Shown here piece by piece: positions 57,883 through 64,000 of a stretch of 64,000 nt of DNA. The stretch is from Opitutus sp. ER46 (GTDB lineage: Bacteria; Verrucomicrobiota; Verrucomicrobiia; Opitutales; Opitutaceae): assembly GCF_003054705.1 (NCBI RefSeq), contig NZ_QAYX01000011.1:1-64000 (forward strand), read 5' to 3'. How positions within the stretch are numbered: position 1 is the first letter of the stretch; each line of letters starts with the position of its first letter. Made by a program: the position numbers and the translations under genes. Under the pieces are notes generated by a model, which worked only from the letters and a program-made list of their open reading frames with translations, was not told the origin of the DNA and did not search any database.

Positions 57883-58632
57883 ACGGTAGGGCTGGTGCAG
57901 CTCGACGGGCTTCTGCGTTTTCTGCTTCGCGCGGATCCGCAGGTTCAGCATCTCGACGCCAAACGCGAAGGCCATGGAGAAGTAGATGTAGCCCTTCGGG
58001 ATGTGCTGGTGCAGCCCTTCCGCGACGAGCGTCACGCCGATCAGGATCAGAAAACTCAGCGCCAGCATCTTCAGCGTCGGGTGCCGGTTCACAAAGTCGC
58101 CGATCGATTTGGCGAACGCGAGCATCACGCCGAGCGCAATGATCACCGCCGAGATCATCACCCAGAGGTTGTTCGCCATGCCCACCGCCGTGATCACGGA
58201 GTCCAGCGAGAACACGATATCGAGGAGCAGGATTTGGGTCACCACGCCGGCCATGGTCACGCGCGTCTTCGCGTTCACCACGTGCCCGTCGTCGTCCTCC
58301 AGCTTCTCGTGTACCTCCTTCACGCTCTTCCAGATCAGGAAGAGACCGCCGAGCAGGAGCACGAGGTCGCGCCCCGAGATGACTTGGTCCACCACCGGCA
58401 GCGTGAACAGCGGCGCCGTCAGTTTCATGATCCAGGTCAGGCTCATCAGGAGTAGGATCCGGGTGACGAGCGCCAGCATGAGGCCGGTCTTCCGCGCCTT
58501 GTCCTGCTGCTCGGCCGGCAGCTTGCCGGCGAGAATCGAGATGAAGATCACGTTGTCGATGCCGAGCACGATCTCGAGCGCCGTCAGCGTGAGCAGTGAA
58601 ATCCAAATCTGGGGATCAGTAAGCCAGTCCAT
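57880..58632 (-). CDS. TerC-family integral membrane protein
   Basis: 250 residues from ATG 58632 (DWLTDPQIWISLLTLTALEI); the frame stays open 12 codons upstream without a better start. Seven or eight TM helices with the TerC signature acids in EIVLGIDNVIFISIL and DIVFSLDSVITAVGMANN, plus FLILIGVTLVAEGLHQHIPK. TerC/Alx-type proteins are proposed metal-ion (often Mn2+) exporters that metallate exported proteins. The cytoplasmic loop KEVHEKLEDDDGHV is acidic as is usual. It ends in a perfect palindrome shared with the stop codon. Confidence 0.9.
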   Translation of the reverse strand: MDWLTDPQIWISLLTLTALEIVLGIDNVIFISILAGKLPAEQQDKARKTGLMLALVTRILLLMSLTWIMKLTAPLFTLPVVDQVISGRDLVLLLGGLFLIWKSVKEVHEKLEDDDGHVVNAKTRVTMAGVVTQILLLDIVFSLDSVITAVGMANNLWVMISAVIIALGVMLAFAKSIGDFVNRHPTLKMLALSFLILIGVTLVAEGLHQHIPKGYIYFSMAFAFGVEMLNLRIRAKQKTQKPVELHQPYR

Positions 58633-58748
58633 GCGCGGCCAAGGAACGGACTGAGCCCGGTCCGTCAAACCACGCTGGGCTGGAAATTTGCGCGCCGATT
58701 CGACTTTCCAGCCATCTTCAATCCGCCTCTGCGCTACTTCATCTCAAC

Positions 58749-58804
58749 CAAAATGGCGCAGCCATTTTGATAAGCAGCCTGCGGACGAAGTCCGACAGGC
58801 TGCT
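58749..58804 (-). terminator. Two consecutive hairpins after the GH3-family gene
   Basis: AGCAGCCTG (58773-58781) pairs with CAGGCTGCT (58796-58804), with an inner CGGAC/GTCCG stem, and overlaps the GH3 stop codon. CAAAATGGC (58749-58757) pairs with GCCATTTTG (58761-58769). In minus-strand order the second stem ends in TTTTG. Together they probably separate the GH3 gene from terC. Confidence 0.55.
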
Positions 58805-60392
58805 AGGAATCCCGCGCAAACCGGGTGATTTGCAGGAGTTCGTCCGCGATCCGCCGGTCGTTCCGGCAGCGCGCGACCTTGGTCTGGCCACCCCAGCGGC
58901 CGTGAAACTCAAGCCAGTGCCGGAACACGCCGGGCATCACGAGCCGCACGGTCGGCGGATCGATCCGGCCCGCCCGGCGGCGCGCACCATACTCCGGCGC
59001 CAGCCGCTGCAGTTCGGCGTCGAGCTCGATCGCCATCTGCGGGCCTGTCGGCGTTTCCACCGTGCCCGGCTTCAACTCGATCCACCATTCATGCCGCCCG
59101 CGTGGCTGGCCCGTGAGGCTCGATTCGCACTGCGGCGCCACATGGAAGTTCACGACCCGCCAGCGGTGTCGCTTGCACACCACCTGCAGCGCGTCCGTCA
59201 CCTGCTTGTCCAGCACCCCTTCACCGAAGGCCGTCAGCCGACGCGTGCGACCCACGCACTCCAGCCGCGGCGGTTCCAGCGAGCTGAATCGCACCACGTC
59301 GCCGACCGGATACCGCGCGAGCCCCGCCGGCGTGGTGACCACCAGCGCGTAGTCCACCCCGACCTTCACCTCCGCGATCGTGAGGGCCTTCGGCGCCCAC
59401 GCTTCCGGTCGCGCCTCGTCAAAGTCGGCCAGCGGCACGAACTCAAAGAACAGCCCGTTGCCGGTCATCAGCCTCAGCTCGCCCGCGGCCGCCGTATCCT
59501 GCGCCGCGATAAACCCCTCCGCCGTCGCGTACACTTCGTGAAACGCCACGTCCGGACCGAGCAGTTGCCGCAACTCGTCCTGGTACGGCGTCAGCGCCAC
59601 GCCGCCATGGATCAGGCACTCCAGGTTCGGCCAGAGATTCTGCAGCATCCCGATCGGGGCCCCCTCGGGTGAGGGCCTCGCCGCCAGCGCTTCGGCAAAT
59701 GACAACACCCAGGTCGGCAGGCCGGCCAGGAGCGAAACGTCACAGTCCATCGTGCGCGCGATCGTCGCCTCGATCTTCGCCTGCCAGTCGCGCATCGCCG
59801 CAATCTCCGCGCCGGGCTCGCACGCACACTGCTCCACCCAGCGCGGCAGGTTCAGCGCCGCGATCGCCGGCCACTCGCCCACGTACGCCCGTGGCGTCGC
59901 CGCGTCACCCAGCGGCTCCAGCGCCGTCGACCCAGTCAGAAAGAGACCCCGCCCGCGCACCACCCCCGCGTGCCCCGCCCGCGCCGTGTAGTACAGCAGC
60001 GCATCGCGACAACTCCGCCGCAGGTGCTCGAGCGTCGCGGGCGTGGCGGGCAGCACCTTGCCCTCGCCTGTCGTCGTGCCCGCGGACTTCACGAAGAACG
60101 CACATGCTCCCGGCCACAGCACATTGGGCTCACCAGCCTGCATGCGGGTGATCGCCGGCACCAGGGCCTCGTACCCCCGCGGCAACACGCGTTGCCGAAA
60201 CTCCTCGTAACTCATCGCCGCCCGCACCCCGGCGTCACGCCAATAGGACGTCGCCGCGAGCGACCCCGTGAGCGTCCGGAATGCGCGCCGCTGGCCGCTG
60301 GCCGCGCGATCGCGACGCCGCAGCCCCAGGGCCGTGCGCGCGGTCAGGAGGTCTGCCCCGAACGAGAGAATGCTTTTCGGCCAGGCCGGCAT
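58803..60392 (-). CDS. GH3 auxin-responsive promoter family protein (acyl-adenylating enzyme fold)
   Basis: 529 residues from ATG 60392; the longer frame upstream reads through hexamer repeats and is not protein-like. GH3 proteins belong to the ANL superfamily and join carboxylic acids to amino acids through an acyl-adenylate. Seen: FFVKSAGTTTGEGKVLPATP (ATP-binding P-loop-like motif), LLAGLPTWVLSFAEAL, CLIHGGVALTPYQDELRQLL, and FHEVYATAEGFIAAQD (adenine-binding region), GLARYPVGDVVRFSSLEPPR and GEGVLDKQVTDAL. Bacterial GH3 homologues are found in Bacteroidota, Verrucomicrobiota and others; their substrates are mostly unknown. The surrounding genes give no pathway hint. Confidence 0.88.
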   Translation of the reverse strand: MPAWPKSILSFGADLLTARTALGLRRRDRAASGQRRAFRTLTGSLAATSYWRDAGVRAAMSYEEFRQRVLPRGYEALVPAITRMQAGEPNVLWPGACAFFVKSAGTTTGEGKVLPATPATLEHLRRSCRDALLYYTARAGHAGVVRGRGLFLTGSTALEPLGDAATPRAYVGEWPAIAALNLPRWVEQCACEPGAEIAAMRDWQAKIEATIARTMDCDVSLLAGLPTWVLSFAEALAARPSPEGAPIGMLQNLWPNLECLIHGGVALTPYQDELRQLLGPDVAFHEVYATAEGFIAAQDTAAAGELRLMTGNGLFFEFVPLADFDEARPEAWAPKALTIAEVKVGVDYALVVTTPAGLARYPVGDVVRFSSLEPPRLECVGRTRRLTAFGEGVLDKQVTDALQVVCKRHRWRVVNFHVAPQCESSLTGQPRGRHEWWIELKPGTVETPTGPQMAIELDAELQRLAPEYGARRRAGRIDPPTVRLVMPGVFRHWLEFHGRWGGQTKVARCRNDRRIADELLQITRFARDS

Positions 60393-60972
60393 GGGCGAGC
60401 GCTCGGCATCAACCAGCGACCCGCCGCCCACCCCCGCAAGCGAATTCTCCACCCTCGTCCCCCCAAGGTGGGTGTTTCCCACGAATTTAGCACTCCTCCC
60501 GATCGTTCTCGTTCTCGTAATCGTTCTCGTTCTCTCCGCCCCGGTCGCCGCCGTGCGACCGGCAAGGAGGAGGGGGCTCCGGCCTCTTTCTCTTACTCGT
60601 ACTCTTCCGCTTACTCTTGCTCCCGTGCGATCGGGCAAGGGGCATTACGGCCTCGCGTCTGGCGCCGGATATCGGCAACCCGCCCTCGCCCGTCGAGAAC
60701 GAGAACACCTTCGGAGTGAAAGTGAGAGTGAGGGTGAAAGTGGGGAGCAGGCCGAGGGCCTTCGATCACTCCGGGCAGGACACGGAGGGTCGAGAACGGA
60801 GGGGGCCGCGGAGCCCAAGATCTGCGTCGACGGATTCTCCTCCGCGTCCTCCTCCGTCCTCCGTGAGCTCTGTGACGACAACGACAACGAGGGCCCCGAC
60901 CTTCGGCTCATTCTCGTTTTCAGCCTTCCGTGCCGGCACCGATTCCCGCACAACAGGCAGCCTCTTTCCCGC
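60393..60972. repeat. Hexamer-type low-complexity tracts between GH3 and rluA-like genes
   Basis: This 580-bp divergent gap carries CGTTCT-type repeats at 60504-60534, TTACTC-type at 60587-60622, GAGAAC at about 60695-60708 and GTGAGA/GTGAAA-type at 60714-60742, plus a perfect 8-bp stem (60541-60548 / 60555-60562). The later tracts are purine-rich where the earlier ones are pyrimidine-rich, so the transcript could fold back. No gene is supported, although frames are open through the repeats. Confidence 0.7.
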
Positions 60973-61818
60973 ATGTCGCTTCCGCCCGTCATCTTTGAGG
61001 ACGAATCCCTCGTCGCTTTCGACAAGCCGAGCGGCCTGCTCGTCGCGCCCGACCGGTGGGACAAGTCGCGCGCCAACCTCATGGGCCTCGTCCACGCCGA
61101 CCCGCGCTACGGCCGCACCGTCGCCAACGTCCATCGGCTCGACGCGGACACCAGCGGGATTCTCCTCTGCGCCAAGACCAAGCCCGCCCTCGATTTCGTC
61201 ACCGGCCAGTTCCAGTCCAAGACGGTCAAGAAGAAGTACCACGCGTTCGTTGTCATCCTCCCGCCGGAGACCGCGATGAAGGTGATCGCGCCGATCCGCG
61301 ACGAAAACGGCGCGCTGCCCGACACATTCACCGTCGAACTCGCGCTCGGCGAGGATGAGCGCCAACCCGGCCGGATGCGCGTCTTCAAGGGGCGCGGGGG
61401 AAAGGACTGCACCACCGTTTTCCGCACGCTCGAGCGTTTCGCCGGCGGTCGCAGCGGCACCCGCACCCAACCCGGTCCCGTCGTCAACGGCTTCGCCTTC
61501 GTCGAATGCGAGCCGCTCACCGGCCGCACGCACCAGCTCCGCGTCCACCTCGCCGCTGCCGGCGCGCCGATCCTCAACGATCCGTTCTACGGCGCGCCCG
61601 AGGTGCAGCTCCTGCTCTCCAACCTGAAGCGCGGGTACAAGGGCCGCGAGGATGAGAAGCCGCTCGTTGGCCGGCTCGCGCTGCACGCGAGCGAGCTCAC
61701 GCTCAACCACCCGGTCACACGCGCGCCGGTCACGTTGCACGCGCCACTGCCGCACGAGTTCGAAATCGCACTGAAGTACCTGCGCAAATTCGCCCAGGTC
61801 GCGCCGCGACGCGCCTAG
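60973..61818 (+). CDS. RluA-family pseudouridine synthase
   Basis: 281 residues from ATG 60973; an upstream extension would translate the hexamer repeats. VIFEDESLVAFDKPSGLLVA is the usual RluA start. The catalytic motif is in VANVHRLDADTSGILLCAKT (Asp of HRLDxxTSG), followed by FQSKTVKKKYHAFV and FVECEPLTGRTHQLRVHLAA with NDPFYG. It isomerises uridine in rRNA or tRNA. No S4 domain is present. An extra loop RVFKGRGGKDCTTVFRTLER and the long RGYKGREDEKPLVGRLALHA resemble the TruC/RsuA-like RluA subgroup of this phylum. The exact RNA target cannot be given. Confidence 0.92.
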   Translation: MSLPPVIFEDESLVAFDKPSGLLVAPDRWDKSRANLMGLVHADPRYGRTVANVHRLDADTSGILLCAKTKPALDFVTGQFQSKTVKKKYHAFVVILPPETAMKVIAPIRDENGALPDTFTVELALGEDERQPGRMRVFKGRGGKDCTTVFRTLERFAGGRSGTRTQPGPVVNGFAFVECEPLTGRTHQLRVHLAAAGAPILNDPFYGAPEVQLLLSNLKRGYKGREDEKPLVGRLALHASELTLNHPVTRAPVTLHAPLPHEFEIALKYLRKFAQVAPRRA

Positions 61819-61841
61819 GCCGCCGCTCGGCGGATCGATGG

Positions 61842-63344
61842 CTACGGTGTTGCCGGCTTGCCCCAGAGCCGGCGCTGCATCTCGACGAACTTGCCGACGA
61901 TCGGCCCCTGGTTCGGATGCCGCCCGCCGGTGATGCGCTGCCGCGCGCCGATCCACACTTCCTTCACGGCGCGGCGCTCCAGCCCAAACACGAGACTGGC
62001 CAACAGCGTCTCCGGATCCGCGCCCGCGATCGAGGGATCGTAGAGGTTCACCGTGAAGAAGTCCGCCGGCCGGCCAACCTCCAGCGCGCCGCCGGTCGCG
62101 CCCAGGCTGCGCGCGCCGGTCACCGTCGCCGCGGTGAAGAGAGTGCGCGCCGCGTCGGCAGCCACCACCGGACGGCGTCCCTGCGCCACCCGCAAGCCGT
62201 ACTCCAGCGCCCGGGCTTCGCGCAAAAGATCGACCTGCCCCTGGCTTTCGGAGCCCAGCACCACGCCGGCGCCCGCGGCCAAGAGGGCTTCGACCGGCGC
62301 CGCGGCCAGCGCGAGGTTCTGCTCCGACAACGGGCACACGCCCACCGCCGCTCGCGCCGTGCCGAGCAGCTTGCTGTCCTCGGCGCTGAGTTGGTTGCCG
62401 TGCAGCACGGTCAGTCGCTTGTCGATGAGCCCGTGCTCCGCGAGCACCGCCACCGGCCCGCGGCCGTACTCCGCGACACAGGCCGCGACGTCCTCCGCGC
62501 TCCGGGCCACGCGGGTCTGCACCCGCAGCCGCTGGGCGTGCGCGTACGTGCCGATCGCCTTGAACGCGTCGACCGGCACCCGCGCAAGGCTCTCCGGCGC
62601 GACCCCGATCCACGCCTCATCCGCCGGCAGGCTGCCCGCCACCGCCGCCCGCAACGCCTCCGTCTCGCGCAGGAATGCATCGATGGAGGCTGCGCGCACA
62701 CGCGCCGGCGCGGTCTCCGGCGCTTGCCCATGCCCGCCGCGCAGGGTCGCGACATTGAACAGCGCAATCCGGATGCCGGCTTCGCGTGCCGCGCGAAGCA
62801 CCTGGTCCGCCACGAGGTGCGGCTCCGGCCACGCCGTGCCATCCGGCCGATTCTGCAGCTCGTGGAACTCGCCCACGCAGGTGATGCCCGCGAGCAGCAT
62901 CTCGGTGAAAACCATCCGCGCGGTCTCGAAGATATCCTCCGGCGTCAGCCGCTGGGCCAGCGCCGTCGCCGCCTCCCGAGCCCCGGCAATCGGCTCGACG
63001 TTACGCGCGACTTGCTCGGTCCGCCCACGAAGCGCCCGCTGCCAGCTGATCGAGTGCACGTTCACCAGACCGGGCATCGCGGCCTGGCCGGGCAGCCGGC
63101 GCGCCGCCGCGAGATCCGCCGGCTCGCGCGAGAAGCGCGTGATCCGACCCAGCGGATCGGCAAAGAACGCGAGCCCTTCCTCGAACGTGTCGCCCGTGTA
63201 CACCAGGTCGGGCAGCCAGCCCGTCTCCCCGGCGTGCGCGCCTGCCGCCGGTCGCGCCGGCGCCGGCGCGGCGGGCGCCGCGGGCTCGAACTGACGCGTG
63301 TACGAGGTGGGCGGGAGAAAGGGCTTCTTCGAAGGGGGTGGCAC
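61842..63344 (-). CDS. HutF-like amidohydrolase with degenerate metal site
   Basis: About 500 residues; I chose GTG 63344 because the longer frame (to 63437) enters repeat DNA, but no start is strongly marked. The order of blocks is that of formimidoylglutamate deiminase (HutF) and related Atz/Trz enzymes: MPGLVNVHSISWQRALRG, VFTEMLLAGITCVGEFHELQ, LTVLHGNQLSAEDSKLLG, VGVCPLSEQNLALAAAPVEA, VVLGSESQGQVDLLREARAL, EVGRPADFFTVNL. In active HutF the first is NLHSHxFQRA, but here the second metal His is Ile. The HIAEQ-type His region reads RVQTRVA, and the metal Asp of GSDS is Glu. Most metal ligands are therefore missing, and the protein is probably not a normal hydrolase. An N-terminal Pro/Ala-rich stretch precedes the domain. 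Confidence 0.7.
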   Translation of the reverse strand: MPPPSKKPFLPPTSYTRQFEPAAPAAPAPARPAAGAHAGETGWLPDLVYTGDTFEEGLAFFADPLGRITRFSREPADLAAARRLPGQAAMPGLVNVHSISWQRALRGRTEQVARNVEPIAGAREAATALAQRLTPEDIFETARMVFTEMLLAGITCVGEFHELQNRPDGTAWPEPHLVADQVLRAAREAGIRIALFNVATLRGGHGQAPETAPARVRAASIDAFLRETEALRAAVAGSLPADEAWIGVAPESLARVPVDAFKAIGTYAHAQRLRVQTRVARSAEDVAACVAEYGRGPVAVLAEHGLIDKRLTVLHGNQLSAEDSKLLGTARAAVGVCPLSEQNLALAAAPVEALLAAGAGVVLGSESQGQVDLLREARALEYGLRVAQGRRPVVAADAARTLFTAATVTGARSLGATGGALEVGRPADFFTVNLYDPSIAGADPETLLASLVFGLERRAVKEVWIGARQRITGGRHPNQGPIVGKFVEMQRRLWGKPATP

Positions 63345-63692
63345 GGGTCCGCCATCATGCGCCCGTCCCCACCCCCAGCGGAAGCCCGAATCTCGGGCCA
63401 AGACACACCCTCGCCTTGAACCCCCTCTTGCCCCCACTCTTTCTCTTACTCTTACTCTTACTCTTTCTCTTACTCTTCCTCCGTCCGCCCCTCCACCCGA
63501 CTACCCACCCACCAACGCCCGAACGTTCTGAGAGTAAGAGGAAGAGTAAGAGAAAGACCGCCCCGACCGCCCGAGAGAACCACTCCTACCGGCGGGTGCG
63601 GCACGTTCACTTTCACCCTCACAATCACTCCACCGGCCACTCTCACACTTCACCGACCACTCTCACTTTCACTCTCACTCCTCACTTTACCG
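63345..63692. repeat. Hexamer-type tracts with a 19-bp perfect inverted repeat upstream of ppnP
   Basis: CTTACT/CTCTTT-type tract at 63437-63481, its inverted counterpart at 63531-63556 (63463-63481 and 63538-63556 are exact 19-bp reverse complements), and a third tract of CACTCT/CACTTT words at 63607-63688 running almost to the ppnP start. The same word families occur at 60504-60742. No gene is supported. Confidence 0.75.
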
Positions 63693-64000
63693 ATGTCCTC
63701 CAAACCTACCGAATTCGTCGGCGTCACCGTCCTCGCCAAGGCCAACGTTTACTTCGACGGCAACGTCATCAGCCACACCGTCCTGTTCAAGGACGACACC
63801 AAGAAGACGCTCGGGCTCATCCGGCCCGGCACCTACCACTTCAACACCGGCGCCCCGGAGCGGATGGAGATCGTCGCGGGCGAGTGCACGGTGACGATCG
63901 ACGGCGCCAGCGACGTGAAGTCGTACGGCCCGGGTACCTATTTCGACGTCCCCGGCAAGAGCGGCTTCTCGATCAGCGTGACGTCCGGACTTTGCGAATA
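63693..64000 (+). CDS. ppnP: Pyrimidine/purine nucleoside phosphorylase PpnP (cut by window end)
   Basis: At least 102 residues; the frame is open to the window end and nothing indicates an internal break. The cupin-fold pattern is clear: VTVLAKANVYFDGNVISHTV, LFKDDTKKTLGLIRPGTYHF, NTGAPERMEIVAGECTVTID, YFDVPGKSGFSISVTSGLCE, all matching the YaiE/PpnP family, whose members phosphorolyse several nucleosides to free base and ribose 1-phosphate. Family length is about 95-105, so only the last few residues should be missing. The ATG directly follows a CACTCT-type repeat tract, leaving no normal ribosome site. Confidence 0.92.
   Translation, partial: MSSKPTEFVGVTVLAKANVYFDGNVISHTVLFKDDTKKTLGLIRPGTYHFNTGAPERMEIVAGECTVTIDGASDVKSYGPGTYFDVPGKSGFSISVTSGLCE

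Noticed and set aside
60393-60972. N-terminal extensions of the GH3 and RluA-like genes through the hexamer tracts
   Set aside because: Translation of repeats (RTRTITRTRT-like) with clear family starts further in.

Overview
The window is high-GC DNA from a bacterium of the Verrucomicrobiota, most likely an Opitutaceae-type organism. This is an inference from gene content: a SWIB/MDM2-domain protein, a GH3-family protein, a long delta-60 repeat surface protein, a giant multi-HAMP hybrid kinase, a glucuronate isomerase / tagaturonate-epimerase-like / hexuronate transporter cluster, and intergenic DNA full of short-word repeats. No rRNA, tRNA or CRISPR array was recognised.

Region 1 (1-14.3 kb, all minus strand except the transposase stub at the left edge) is an accessory island, visibly less GC-rich than the rest in its longer genes. 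Read in transcription order it holds a Cys-less TlpA/thioredoxin-like exported protein, an Ig/FN3 adhesin-like exported protein, a 2034-aa secreted Rhs/YD-repeat protein, and a 2-TM mini-protein whose start lies inside the rhs stop region. Next come a broken IS66-like accessory fragment and an intact RAYT (Y1 transposase) element bounded by 27-bp perfect inverted repeats. Last is a promoterless second copy of the Rhs core tip with a different C-terminal domain and its own 2-TM mini-protein. The two core copies share about 947 bp of nearly identical, gap-free DNA (1541-2487 and 5207-6153). This is the layout of a polymorphic-toxin locus with one expressed and one orphan toxin/immunity cassette. 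Both C-terminal domains are Ala/Gly-rich, begin with the same DC.TL...Q pattern and end in GCK; both partner proteins are about 85-aa, two-TM proteins. This is the strongest candidate for an undescribed system here.

Region 2 (15-38.7 kb) is chromosomal housekeeping and signalling: a sugar-porter MFS, a tandem TonB_C protein, a DUF2062 protein, a two-kinase signalling operon (1806-aa HAMP-array hybrid kinase with three receivers, then a REC-PAS-kinase), a Sec11-like S24/S26 fold protein, an esterase, an Mpv17/PMP22-like membrane protein, MgtE, a heterodimeric ABC exporter with one degenerate ATP site, a SWIB protein, two tandem paralogous exported proteins and an EamA transporter.

Region 3 (38.9-54.7 kb) has the 1952-aa delta-60 repeat surface protein with a strong terminator, a RidA/chorismatase-like protein, the hexuronate catabolic cluster (UxaE-like, UxaC, ExuT-like MFS; probably galacturonate/glucuronate to fructuronate), a TlpA-like thioredoxin and an S9-peptidase-like protein that has lost its catalytic serine.

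Region 4 (54.7-64 kb) has Tex, TerC, a GH3-family protein, an RluA-family pseudouridine synthase, a HutF-like amidohydrolase lacking most metal ligands, and PpnP cut by the window end. The gaps here are unusually rich in repeats: 21-22-bp spaced iterons, REP-like palindromes around tex, and hexamer-type low-complexity tracts that form long hairpins.
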